Positions 24,879 to 33,876 of a DNA stretch of 64,000 bases are shown here, piece by piece; position 1 is the stretch's first letter, and each line of letters opens with the position of its first letter. Position numbers and translations under genes: made by a program. The notes under the pieces were generated by a model. That model saw only the letters and a program-made list of their open reading frames with translations. It had not been told where the DNA came from and did no database searches. Source of the stretch: Legionella quinlivanii (GTDB lineage Bacteria > Pseudomonadota > Gammaproteobacteria > Legionellales > Legionellaceae); contig NZ_UGOX01000001.1 in assembly GCF_900461555.1 (NCBI RefSeq), positions 3,299,501-3,363,500 of the forward strand. The letters are read 5' to 3'.

Positions 24879-26180
24879 ATGCCAAACTGCACCAGGATGT
24901 GCCGGTTTTTGTTCGTTATTATGCTGTGGCTGCCTTTTGGCCTTTCTGCTGCACCAGCAGTTAAAGCAATGGTAATTTTTGGCGACAGTTTGTCTGACAC
25001 AGGCAACACAACCCACCTGCTCAAAGCATTGCGGCAAGATGAGCATCCCGCCTTTCTGGTTAAACCACTCAAAGTGTTTGTAATAAACAAAATGACTGAA
25101 TTTGCCAATGATTACTATGTGCCGCAGATGGTGCTGGATTCTGGTATCGAGTTGGTCACTCATTTTTTTGATGAGGATTTGGCCCCTTTATTAGCCAATT
25201 TAATCGGTAAAGTCAGACAGGTCCCTGTATTGCCGGGTGATCCCTACTGGCAGCATCATTTCTCCAATGGCCGTATCTGGAGTGAATACCTGGCGCCGAT
25301 GCTTAATGTTGATCGCGAGGATTTGCGCGTTTTCGATGATCAGGCATTTGGCGGCAGTTGGGCGGTGAGCTATGATTATCAGCTTACCGTGTGGAATTTA
25401 ATCCGTCATCCAATCAATACGCTTAAAACATTGGTGGTCGGAAAATTAATTCCCCCAAGTCTTGGATTGACAATTCAATCCTATCTGCTGGTCCATGAAC
25501 GCCTGGACAGCCAGACCATTTATTTTGTGTTCAGCGGCGCTAATGACTATGTAAACGTTTTAAAATTCGAAGATAATTATAATCCGGCGGTGATGAACAG
25601 CTATATTGACAATGTGCTGGACGGCCTGGGTTCCGGGGTAAAAAAACTGGTCAGCGCAGGAGCCACCCATATCGTGGTCATTGGCTTGCCTGAAATTGGT
25701 CATATTCCCAAATTCAACCGTACCTATGACCGCCCTGTTCTTAATAACGCTATTCAGCAGCATAATGAACGCCTGGCTCTTCGAGTTGAAGAATGGCGGC
25801 TGATCATGCCTCAGGCGGACTTTCTCTTCATCCCCGTTCAGTCTTATTTTGAAAAAGCCTTAAACAATCCGGAACAGTTTGGCTTAAACAATACCATGGA
25901 TGCCTGCATTGATATTAAACTGCCAATGTTCCATACGCTTGCCGGTTCACCATTCGCAGGAAACTACGTTCTTGAGTATTTGCAGGTTCTTCACTATCGC
26001 GACAGTAATTTTGCGGCAGGTGATAAAAATTATCATGTCTGCGATAATCCGGACGCCTATTTATTCTGGGACGAATTGCATCCTACAACCCGTGTTCACC
26101 GCTATCTCGCCTATGAAATTTGCGAGGCAATGAAAGAGCATGGTTACCGAACTCAATGCCAGACCCCCACAAATCTCTAG
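24879..26180 (+). CDS. Secreted GDSL/SGNH lipase-acyltransferase (PlaA/PlaC/PlaD family)
   Basis: 433 residues with strong SD AAGGAG seven bases upstream. A signal peptide (about 1-25, hydrophobic FLFVIMLWLPFGLSAAPA) directs Sec export and probably type II secretion. Block I is IFGDSLSDTGN with nucleophile Ser37, the block III SGANDY is near 220, and block V DELHPTTRVH near 398 provides the Asp and His. These GDSL proteins hydrolyse phospholipids and some transfer acyl groups to cholesterol. Several Cys residues in the C-terminal half are compatible with disulfides. It stands alone upstream of glmS. Which of the Legionella GDSL enzymes it matches cannot be settled without comparison. Confidence 0.85.
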   Translation: MPNCTRMCRFLFVIMLWLPFGLSAAPAVKAMVIFGDSLSDTGNTTHLLKALRQDEHPAFLVKPLKVFVINKMTEFANDYYVPQMVLDSGIELVTHFFDEDLAPLLANLIGKVRQVPVLPGDPYWQHHFSNGRIWSEYLAPMLNVDREDLRVFDDQAFGGSWAVSYDYQLTVWNLIRHPINTLKTLVVGKLIPPSLGLTIQSYLLVHERLDSQTIYFVFSGANDYVNVLKFEDNYNPAVMNSYIDNVLDGLGSGVKKLVSAGATHIVVIGLPEIGHIPKFNRTYDRPVLNNAIQQHNERLALRVEEWRLIMPQADFLFIPVQSYFEKALNNPEQFGLNNTMDACIDIKLPMFHTLAGSPFAGNYVLEYLQVLHYRDSNFAAGDKNYHVCDNPDAYLFWDELHPTTRVHRYLAYEICEAMKEHGYRTQCQTPTNL

Positions 26181-26195
26181 ATTGTGGGAGTTTTT
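26166..26195 (+). terminator. Intrinsic terminator of the GDSL lipase gene
   Basis: CCCACAAATC and GATTGTGGG pair around TCTA with a single bulged A, and the stem overlaps the stop codon. AGTTTTT follows. Confidence 0.6.
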
Positions 26196-26281
26196 GTGGC
26201 ATAATTTCAGGTTCTTTACAATGAATAAAAAGCCAGGTCTTGTTATATAGGCAATAATTAAAATATGAAGGAGCCATTATT

Positions 26282-28096
26282 ATGTGTGGAATCATCGGAG
26301 CAATCTCCCAACGAGATGTGAGTCGTATTTTGCTGGAGGGTTTGCGCCGTCTGGAATATCGTGGATATGATTCAGCAGGTATTGCAGTTATCGATTCGCA
26401 TAGCCGTCTGAAACGCGTTCGCATGCAAGGCAAGGTTCAGGCATTGGCAGACGCCATGCAGGAAACCGCCATTGCCGGTACGACAGGAATTGCACACACT
26501 CGCTGGGCAACTCACGGAAAACCCTGCGAACTTAATGCGCACCCTCATTTATCACATAATGAAATCGCCATAGTCCACAACGGTATCATTGAAAACCATG
26601 AGGCACTCCGCGAAGATCTAAAGACTAAAGGCTATCAATTTACCTCAGAGACCGATACAGAAGTCGCCGCTCATTTAGTTCATCACTATTATCAGCAGCA
26701 TGAAAACCTTTTGCGTGCTGTTCAGGAAGCAGGCTCTGCCATGCATGGCGCTTTTGCAATTGGAGTGATCCATCAGCAACGTCCTCATGAGCTCATCGCA
26801 CTACGCAAGGGAAGCCCGCTTGTGATTGGCATAGGAATCGATGAGATGTTCATTGCCTCAGATCCGCTGGCCTTGCGCTCGTTCGCGCAATCGGTGATTT
26901 ATCTGGAGGAAGGCGATAGCGCCCGGCTGCATAAAGGACAGATAGAGCTGTTCAATGGACAGCTAAAGCCCGTTAAACGCCCCCATCATCCGCTTGAAGA
27001 TGATGGCCAGTCTGCCTGCAAAGGTCCCTATCGCCATTTTATGCTGAAAGAAATTTACGAACAAACCAAGGTTTTGACCGATACGCTGGAGGGCCGTATT
27101 CAAAGCATCGATATACTCAAAGCCAGTTTTGGGGACCGTGCGAATCACATTTTTCCGCAAGTCAGGCAAATTCACATTGTCGCCTGCGGCACCAGCTACC
27201 ATGCCGGATTAGTCGCCCGCTATTGGCTGGAGTCTCTAACAGGCATTCCCACTCAGGTAGAAATTGCCAGCGAATATCGATACCGCGATGTGGTTGTTGA
27301 AAAAAACACCCTATTTATCACTGTTTCTCAGTCCGGTGAAACAGCCGATACGCTGGCCGCTCTTTACAAGGCAAAAAACTCAAACTATCTGGCCACATTG
27401 TCCATTTGCAATATTGCCACCAGCACTCTGGTCAGAGAGTCTGATTGTGTTTTCCTGACCCGCGCCGGTTTAGAGATTGGCGTGGCATCCACCAAGGCAT
27501 TTACTACGCAATTGGCCTCCTTTTTAATGCTGGCCGCTGCATTATGTAAAGACGAGAGAACGAATACAGTATTGCAGCAGTTACAGGAATTGCCCACATG
27601 CTGTGAGCGCGCTTTGCAAATGAGTAATGAAATTGAGAGCTTATCGGCATTATTCGTTTCAAAATCCCACACCCTGTTTCTGGGAAGAGGAACGCAATAT
27701 CCCGTCGCTCTGGAAGGCGCACTCAAATTGAAAGAGATCTCCTACATTCATGCGGAGGCCTATCCCGCCGGTGAGCTTAAACATGGTCCTCTGGCGCTGG
27801 TTGACAAAAATATGCCAGTCATTGCCGTCGCTCCCAATGATGAATTACTTGATAAATTGAAGTCCAATCTTCACGAAGTCAGTGCACGTGGCGGCCAGCT
27901 GATTGTTTTTGCGGACGACTCTCACAAATGGCAGCCTAATGGAGCCAGACTCATTCCTGTTCCCGCCTGCGGATCATGGATAGCACCGATTGTTTATACC
28001 ATTCCCTTGCAGTTACTTGCCTACTATGTAGCCGTAGCAAAAGGCACGGATGTGGATCAGCCGCGCAATTTGGCCAAGTCAGTAACGGTCGAGTGA
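26282..28096 (+). CDS. glmS: Glutamine-fructose-6-phosphate aminotransferase
   Basis: 604 residues, with AAGGAG nine bases upstream. MCGIIGA places the nucleophile Cys at residue 2 after Met removal, and the glutaminase domain continues with GYDSAG and the THTRW-type AHTRWATHG. Two SIS domains follow (about 285-425 and 455-600) with SQSGET and the C-terminal QPRNLAKSVTVE. It makes glucosamine-6-phosphate from fructose-6-phosphate and glutamine, the first step to UDP-GlcNAc for peptidoglycan, LPS and the exopolysaccharide at the window start. No glmS ribozyme is apparent in the 100-base leader. Confidence 0.97.
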   Translation: MCGIIGAISQRDVSRILLEGLRRLEYRGYDSAGIAVIDSHSRLKRVRMQGKVQALADAMQETAIAGTTGIAHTRWATHGKPCELNAHPHLSHNEIAIVHNGIIENHEALREDLKTKGYQFTSETDTEVAAHLVHHYYQQHENLLRAVQEAGSAMHGAFAIGVIHQQRPHELIALRKGSPLVIGIGIDEMFIASDPLALRSFAQSVIYLEEGDSARLHKGQIELFNGQLKPVKRPHHPLEDDGQSACKGPYRHFMLKEIYEQTKVLTDTLEGRIQSIDILKASFGDRANHIFPQVRQIHIVACGTSYHAGLVARYWLESLTGIPTQVEIASEYRYRDVVVEKNTLFITVSQSGETADTLAALYKAKNSNYLATLSICNIATSTLVRESDCVFLTRAGLEIGVASTKAFTTQLASFLMLAAALCKDERTNTVLQQLQELPTCCERALQMSNEIESLSALFVSKSHTLFLGRGTQYPVALEGALKLKEISYIHAEAYPAGELKHGPLALVDKNMPVIAVAPNDELLDKLKSNLHEVSARGGQLIVFADDSHKWQPNGARLIPVPACGSWIAPIVYTIPLQLLAYYVAVAKGTDVDQPRNLAKSVTVE

Positions 28097-28316
28097 GCCT
28101 ATAATTAATAATTGAAAAGCGGTATTGATCATAAATATTTATTGATTGAATTCATCTGGCCTGAGCGTTTACGATCGGGCTATGTAAAAAGATAAATCAA
28201 TGAGTACTCCCAAATACCTGCTTATTGTATATAATCACCGCTGAAAATATCGCAAATTAAATACTGATAAGTATATAATGCTGGCGATTTAACAGTTTTG
28301 TATTACGGGGATGTGA

Positions 28317-30677
28317 ATGTCACAAAAAATGCTGTCGGCTGCAACCATCATTGCACAGGAATTGAAAGTGAATGTTTCTCAGGTAGAAACCAGCATTCGC
28401 TTATTGGATGAGGGCGCCACTGTTCCTTTTATTTCCCGCTATCGTAAAGAAGTAACGGGCGGACTTGATGACAACCAATTGCGGCACCTGGAATCGCGCC
28501 TCTATTATCTGCGTGAAATGGATGAACGCCGTAATGTCATTCTTCAGTCGATTAAAGAGCAGGAAAAATTAACACCAGAGCTTGAAGCCAGCATTCTTGC
28601 CGCTGACACCAAAACAAGGCTTGAGGATTTATATCTGCCGTACCGCCCCAAACGCCGCACCAAAGCACAGATTGCCCGTGAAGCAGGACTTGAACCGCTG
28701 GCCACATCGCTGTTGGCAGATCCTAACTTATCTCCCGAGCAGGAAGCGCTCAAATTCATTAATGTTGAAGCAGGCATTGAAGATGAAAAAGCAGCACTGG
28801 AAGGTGCACGACAGATCCTCATGGAGCAATTTGCCGAAAATGCCGAACTGATTAACGAGCTGCGCGAGTATTTATGGCAGCATGCTGTTTTAAAATCAAC
28901 AGGCAGTGCCGCCAGCAGCGACAAGAAAAATAATGCCAGCAAATTCTCGGATTATTTTGCCTATGAAGAACCACTAAGAAAAATTCCTTCTCACCGTGCC
29001 TTGGCATTATTCCGCGGGCGCCGCGAAAGCGTCTTACAATTATCGCTTCAGCTCAATGAAAATGAGAATTACGGTGAAGAGCATGTTGCCCGCTATTTCG
29101 GTATTGTTGATCAAAAACGTGCGGCCGATGCCTGGCTTCAGGAAACAGTCCGCATGACCTGGAAAATTAAATTATTCACCAAGCTTGAGCTCGAATTGCT
29201 GGCCCGTTTACGAGAAGCAGCGGATGAAGAAGCTATCCAGGTGTTCGCCAGAAATTTACGCGGCTTATTGCTCGGTGCCCCAGCCGGACAAAAAGTTACC
29301 ATAGGCCTTGATCCCGGCATCCGCACTGGCGTGAAGGTGGTAGTAGTCGATATCACCGGAAAACTGCTGGACTACACTACGATTTTTCCTTTTGCACCAC
29401 ATAATGAATGGCATCAGTCCATCGCTGAGCTGGCCAAACTGGCAGCCCGCCATAATGTCAATCTACTCAGTATCGGCAACGGAACTGGCTCCAGAGATAC
29501 CGAGCGCCTGGTTGCTGATCTGATGAAAATGTACCCTGACCTGAAATTGACTAAAATCGTCGTGAATGAAGCAGGTGCCTCTGTCTATTCTGCTTCTGAA
29601 TTGGCTGCCAATGAGTTTCCTGATTTGGACGTGACATTACGCGGCGCTGTTTCGATTGCCAGACGTCTTCAGGATCCTCTGGCAGAGCTGGTTAAAATTG
29701 AGCCGAAGTCAATTGGTGTAGGACAATATCAGCATGATGTAAATCAGACGCGTCTGGCGCGTAGTCTGGACGCTGTGGTGGAAGACTGTGTGAATAGCGT
29801 TGGTGTTGATGTCAATACGGCCTCGGTTTCTCTGCTGACTCGTGTTTCGGGCTTAAATGAAACCTTAGCGAAAAATCTGGTGCAGTATCGCGATGAAAAT
29901 GGTGTATTTAGCAGCCGTGAAGAACTGAAAAAGGTTCCGCGCATGGGAGAGAAAACCTTCCAACAGGCTGCCGGTTTTCTGCGCATTATGAATGGCGCAA
30001 ATCCACTTGACGCTTCTTCAGTACATCCGGAAGCCTATCCTCTGGTTGAGAAAATACTGGCCAAACATAATATTGAAATCCGACAAATCATTGGAAACCA
30101 TAAGCTGCTGAACAGCGTAAATGCCGCCGAGTTTGCCGATGAGCAATTTGGTTTACCCACCATTCGTGATGTGCTTCGAGAGCTGGAAAAACCTGGACGC
30201 GATCCACGTCCCGAGTTCAAAACCGCCTCTTTCAAAGAGGGTGTGGAAGATATTAGCCAGCTGGAAACAGGTATGATTCTCGAAGGCGTCGTCAGCAATG
30301 TGACCAACTTTGGCGCCTTTGTCGACGTCGGTGTTCATCAGGATGGTTTAGTTCATATTTCAGCAATGACTAATCGCTTTATCAGTGATCCGCACACCAT
30401 TGTAAAAGCCGGCGATATTGTCAAAGTGAAGGTGGTCGAAGTCGATAAAGAAAGACGACGAATTGGCTTAAGCATGATTCTTGATGAGGAAAAGTCAAAC
30501 ATTCCAGCGCGAAAACCCGGTAAGCCCAGCGATTCAGGCAAAAACTCGGTGTCCAAAAAAGTATTAAAAAGCTCCAAGCCAGCCCAGGATAAGAAACAAC
30601 CTGAAAAGCAGGTTAAGAAAGGCGTGTTTAATACGGCAATGGCCGATGCCCTATCCAAATTGAAACGTGGTTCCTGA
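28317..30677 (+). CDS. tex: Tex-family S1 RNA-binding protein
   Basis: 786 residues, ATG with GGGG six bases upstream. The order is the Tex helical N-terminus ([15 protein letters not shown] near 40), a YqgF/RuvC-like domain ([12 protein letters not shown], about 325-450), helix-hairpin-helix motifs (about 490-560) and an S1 domain ([21 protein letters not shown], about 655-720). It has a Lys/Ser-rich tail. Tex binds nucleic acids and affects transcription and toxin expression in several pathogens. The stop is followed immediately by the YciA-like gene. TATAAT-like elements lie about 40 and 85 bp upstream. Confidence 0.95.
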   Translation: MSQKMLSAATIIAQELKVNVSQVETSIRLLDEGATVPFISRYRKEVTGGLDDNQLRHLESRLYYLREMDERRNVILQSIKEQEKLTPELEASILAADTKTRLEDLYLPYRPKRRTKAQIAREAGLEPLATSLLADPNLSPEQEALKFINVEAGIEDEKAALEGARQILMEQFAENAELINELREYLWQHAVLKSTGSAASSDKKNNASKFSDYFAYEEPLRKIPSHRALALFRGRRESVLQLSLQLNENENYGEEHVARYFGIVDQKRAADAWLQETVRMTWKIKLFTKLELELLARLREAADEEAIQVFARNLRGLLLGAPAGQKVTIGLDPGIRTGVKVVVVDITGKLLDYTTIFPFAPHNEWHQSIAELAKLAARHNVNLLSIGNGTGSRDTERLVADLMKMYPDLKLTKIVVNEAGASVYSASELAANEFPDLDVTLRGAVSIARRLQDPLAELVKIEPKSIGVGQYQHDVNQTRLARSLDAVVEDCVNSVGVDVNTASVSLLTRVSGLNETLAKNLVQYRDENGVFSSREELKKVPRMGEKTFQQAAGFLRIMNGANPLDASSVHPEAYPLVEKILAKHNIEIRQIIGNHKLLNSVNAAEFADEQFGLPTIRDVLRELEKPGRDPRPEFKTASFKEGVEDISQLETGMILEGVVSNVTNFGAFVDVGVHQDGLVHISAMTNRFISDPHTIVKAGDIVKVKVVEVDKERRRIGLSMILDEEKSNIPARKPGKPSDSGKNSVSKKVLKSSKPAQDKKQPEKQVKKGVFNTAMADALSKLKRGS

Positions 30678-30678
30678 T

Positions 30679-31065
30679 ATGACTGATACTCCGCGCGGCG
30701 AAATTACCATTCAAACATTAGCCATGCCTGCCTCAACTAACGCCAACGGCGATATTTTTGGCGGCTGGATTGTTTCGCAAATGGACCTGGCGGCCGGAGT
30801 ATTGGCAAAGAAGATATCTCATGGCCGCGCAGTTACCGTGGCGATTAACTCAATGACTTTTCTAAAGCCCGTTCATGTGGGTGATGTAGTCAGCTGTCAT
30901 GTTGAGTTAATCAAAACAGGTAAAACCTCAATGACCATCGCTGTTGAGGTTTGGGCGGAGCCTGGCGCCGCTGTATCTGGAAAATATAAAGTAACCGAAG
31001 GTATATTTGTTTTTGTAGCTATTGACGAACATGGAGCGCCAAGACAGGTACCTGACACCCCATGA
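30679..31065 (+). CDS. yciA: YciA-like acyl-CoA thioesterase
   Basis: About 128 residues from ATG 30679, one base after the Tex stop; the longer GTG frame runs back into tex. Hotdog fold with the family motif ANGDIFGGWIVSQMDLAAG, whose Asp is catalytic, and HGRAVTVAINSMTFLKPVHVGD. It hydrolyses acyl-CoAs, probably short to medium chains as in E. coli YciA. It overlaps the next gene by ATGA, so tex, yciA and the orphan form one transcription unit. Confidence 0.88.
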   Translation: MTDTPRGEITIQTLAMPASTNANGDIFGGWIVSQMDLAAGVLAKKISHGRAVTVAINSMTFLKPVHVGDVVSCHVELIKTGKTSMTIAVEVWAEPGAAVSGKYKVTEGIFVFVAIDEHGAPRQVPDTP

Positions 31066-32699
31066 CTGAAGACTTTACGAAACTAAAACAATGGATTGAG
31101 CAGATGGCGGCGTTAATTGAAAATAATGCCGATCCAGAACCCCATTATGTGAATTCTTTTCTGCAGGAACCTCATTTGGCTTCTCAGCTGGTTGATCTGC
31201 TCGATCATATGTCTGAAGAGAAACTGGAGGAGACACGCTCCTATTATTCAGCCTGCATTTATGCATTGGATATTTGTGTCGCTCAACTCCAGTCTGCACT
31301 GGAAAGCGGCAGTAAATCGGCGATTAAAATTCTTGATCAGCTGATGTCGCATCTTGCTCGTACGATCAGAACCGGCTCGCACACCCTGAGTTTCTGGTTG
31401 CCTATTTTGAATGCCTTTTACGACGTGCATGCCGAACTGTCAGACGAATTACGCGACGCCTATCTGGAGCTGGCAGGGCAGGAAGAAGAGATTAGTCCCG
31501 AAGAAGAGGTTAATCATCTTAAAGCCATCCAGGATATGATCAATGAATTATCAGAGCTCAGTATTTTCGATATCGCCGAAAACTTTTTTGCCCAAAGTTA
31601 TGCCATGCCGGTGGAGTTCTTTGCCGATTTAGTTTTTGATCTCTACAGCATTCCTGAAGGTCAGGATATTGCCCTACTCATGTTGCTTCACCCCAAACAC
31701 TTTGTTCGGGAAATAGTAATCGCAGCCCATGAGGAAATTGTTAGCGGCGTGACTTTCAGCTCTGCATCGCTGACCCGTTTGCAGGCTATCAAGAATTGGT
31801 ATCCTGCAGAATATCATGAGCAGTTTAATCGCTGGATTAAAATCCAGCGGAAAAAAGGAGTCATTCTGCAGCCTCCCCCTCACGGAGAGATCAAGCGAAT
31901 CAAGGCCAGTGAAGTCGATGGAAGCGGCGCTCAGGGGGTATTTATTCATGTAAAGCTGGGGCGAAACAACCGACTTTGCGGCTTGCTATTCAAAGATGAA
32001 ATAGGAATAAAGGATGTCTGGGTCACCCCAATAATGACCACTGCAGAAATTAATCGTTATTATGAAGAGGCCTTTGACGATAGTGTGACCTTGCGTGTGG
32101 TCGACCTTGATTTCTACCGTGTGATTTGTGAGCATTTTCTGGCGATGACGCTAGCCAAAAACGAGGTTCCTGACTTGCATTTTCTTGAAATGCAGGAACT
32201 GCTTGGAGTGCATTTCACGCCACAGGCAATCGATATTGCAGCCTTAATAGAGGATCTCTCGGTTCAAATTCATCCATTTACTCCTGAAATTGTGGATATG
32301 TCTTTCAAGCGTTCAAAAAGCTGGTTGAAAAATAAATCATTCACCGAGTCCTGGTATATCGAGAACGCTCATGTGGATAAGCTGGTCAACCGATGCAGCA
32401 GTTTTGTCGAAGGGATTAAAGTGTGTTCTATCGATGAAGCAACCGAAGAAGTGTTTTCAGAGGAGTTTGAAGCCCGTCGAGAGAAATGGCTCTTTCATTT
32501 TTTATGGATTGCACTGTGGTTAAAAGCCTCCAGCCGAACCAATGAAAAACTGTGGCAAGACAGTTTTTTCATTGCACACGCCATCTTCAATGGCACTCCG
32601 CTCAAAGATATTCCGGTAATGCAGGAAATTGTCCGCCAGACAATCTATAACAGTATCGAAACAATGAACGAACGCCGCACGCATCTGAACCAGGAATAA
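31062..32699 (+). CDS. Hypothetical helical protein downstream of yciA
   Basis: 545 residues beginning in an ATGA overlap with yciA. Mostly helical with acidic stretches (AGQEEEISPEEEVNHL near 140-155), and no membrane segment, signal or catalytic motif that I recognise. A central beta-rich part (IKASEVDGSGAQGVFIHVKLG, about 287-310) might be a small barrel. C-terminal residues 440-530 contain a hydrophobic helix FHFLWIALWLKASS that may be buried. Strict coupling to tex-yciA suggests a conserved local function, but none can be named. Confidence 0.7.
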   Translation: MTEDFTKLKQWIEQMAALIENNADPEPHYVNSFLQEPHLASQLVDLLDHMSEEKLEETRSYYSACIYALDICVAQLQSALESGSKSAIKILDQLMSHLARTIRTGSHTLSFWLPILNAFYDVHAELSDELRDAYLELAGQEEEISPEEEVNHLKAIQDMINELSELSIFDIAENFFAQSYAMPVEFFADLVFDLYSIPEGQDIALLMLLHPKHFVREIVIAAHEEIVSGVTFSSASLTRLQAIKNWYPAEYHEQFNRWIKIQRKKGVILQPPPHGEIKRIKASEVDGSGAQGVFIHVKLGRNNRLCGLLFKDEIGIKDVWVTPIMTTAEINRYYEEAFDDSVTLRVVDLDFYRVICEHFLAMTLAKNEVPDLHFLEMQELLGVHFTPQAIDIAALIEDLSVQIHPFTPEIVDMSFKRSKSWLKNKSFTESWYIENAHVDKLVNRCSSFVEGIKVCSIDEATEEVFSEEFEARREKWLFHFLWIALWLKASSRTNEKLWQDSFFIAHAIFNGTPLKDIPVMQEIVRQTIYNSIETMNERRTHLNQE

Positions 32700-32786
32700 T
32701 ACTCATTTGACCAATTTTCTACTATCCGGCAAAAGAAATACAAATTGCGTCATTGTTTTGTAAATGAAAAGGGTATGCAAGAGGCT

Positions 32787-32869
32787 GTCTTTGCGAGCGT
32801 AAGCGAAGCAACCAACTCATAACCCTGCTCAAAGTTTGATCTGGATTGCTTCACTTTGTTCGCAAAGAC
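32787..32869. repeat. Family A palindromic repeat, copy A2 (83 bp)
   Basis: Ends GTCTTTGCGAGCG and CGCAAAGAC with internal GGATTGCTTC. It lies in the 307-bp gap between the orphan gene and the adenylate kinase-P450 frame. I see no gene in the remainder of that gap. Confidence 0.75.
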
Positions 32870-33006
32870 TACATATTAGCGCGGAAATGACATATAGCAA
32901 TATAAGCTTCTCCCCGTAAACATTACGGGGCGTAGTCAATACGGGAACAAAAAATAATTGAAAGTGAATATCATGAACTCATCATTTATTTGCGATGAGG
33001 TCAATC

Positions 33007-33876
33007 ATGAAAATCGTTTTATTAACTGGCGCACCCGGCAGCGGTAAAAGTACTCAGGGCAAAGCCTTAATGGCATTGAACAGCCAGTTTAAGCATTTGT
33101 CTCTGGGCGAAGTGGTTCGTCGTTCTCTGGATAATCCTGAACATCCGATCACAAAAAAATACAAATCTTTGATAAGTGAGGGAAATTTATTGCCAGATCA
33201 AGTTATTAAACAGATCCTGGCTGAAGAATTAGGCGCAATTAGTAACCAGGACAGCGTGATTTTACTCGATGGCTATCCACGCACCGAAGCACAATACCAG
33301 GACTTCATTGAAGGATGGGGGCAGCCTGCAGCTTTAATTCATCTGGATATCGACCAGGAGTCACTTGAAGGACGTCTGGCTGTTCGTGAGGATTCTCGCT
33401 GTGATGATAATCAGGATGCAATTCAAAGACGTTTGAATTTTTACCAGCAAGCGACTCTGCCCTTGATCAATCAGATCAAGGAAAATCTAGGAAAAAAAGC
33501 AATCAGTGTCCACCGTGCAGAAGCCATCCGACCCACCAGCCTTTTTATTTATGCGAACTTGCAGCGAATCGATGAAGTTCATGAGGTCTTGCAAAAGGCC
33601 AATGAAGTTCCAGTACAACAACCCGTTATTGACAGCGAAATTACGCCTGTCGGCTTAAGTTCTGTTATATCGCAACTGTGGAAAACCGGCATTGAGTACA
33701 AATCAATCAAGTCCTTGCAGGAAAATTATAAGGCACAGAATCTATCCTTTTCCCTGTTTAATAAAAAAATGGTATATCTTGAAACCGCAGCAGAAGTAAG
33801 AAAAGTACTGGAGTCTAAGAGCCATTTAGGTCATGTGTACCGGCATTTCTCACAGGCTGCCGGCTTGAAATACTAG
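33007..33876 (+). CDS. Adenylate-kinase-like domain plus P450 N-terminal segment (first half of amber-split fusion)
   Basis: 289 residues from ATG 33007, which has GAGG six bases upstream; ATG 32995 overlaps that SD. Residues 1-185 are an adenylate-kinase fold: P-loop GAPGSGKST (8-16), LLDGYPRTEAQ (AMP site) and a short-LID sequence REDSRCDD with the IQRRLNFY helix. Residues 205-289 are not adenylate kinase: NLSFSLFNKKMVYLETAAEV and KSHLGHVYRHFSQAAG resemble the start of a cytochrome P450. The frame stops at TAG 33874-33876 and continues in frame into the next entry. It is probably one gene with a nonsense codon, or a readthrough product. Confidence 0.65.
   Translation: MKIVLLTGAPGSGKSTQGKALMALNSQFKHLSLGEVVRRSLDNPEHPITKKYKSLISEGNLLPDQVIKQILAEELGAISNQDSVILLDGYPRTEAQYQDFIEGWGQPAALIHLDIDQESLEGRLAVREDSRCDDNQDAIQRRLNFYQQATLPLINQIKENLGKKAISVHRAEAIRPTSLFIYANLQRIDEVHEVLQKANEVPVQQPVIDSEITPVGLSSVISQLWKTGIEYKSIKSLQENYKAQNLSFSLFNKKMVYLETAAEVRKVLESKSHLGHVYRHFSQAAGLKY
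33874..33876 (+). other. In-frame amber codon inside the adenylate kinase-P450-APRT frame
   Basis: TAG separates two coding halves that share the same frame (32995 and 33931 differ by 936, a multiple of 3). The 18 codons between the TAG and the next possible start (33931 GTG) read as P450-like sequence and contain no stop. The GTG has no SD site. One base change would restore an open frame of about 826 codons from 33007. Confidence 0.8.

Noticed and set aside
24717-25163. A 148-codon minus-strand frame overlapping the GDSL lipase start
   Set aside because: It is opposite the signal peptide and catalytic block of a well-supported gene and covers repeat A1. No domain is recognised.
26083-26433. 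A 116-codon minus-strand frame over the glmS start
   Set aside because: It overlaps glmS and the GDSL gene in antisense, with Arg/Ser-rich composition typical of shadow frames.
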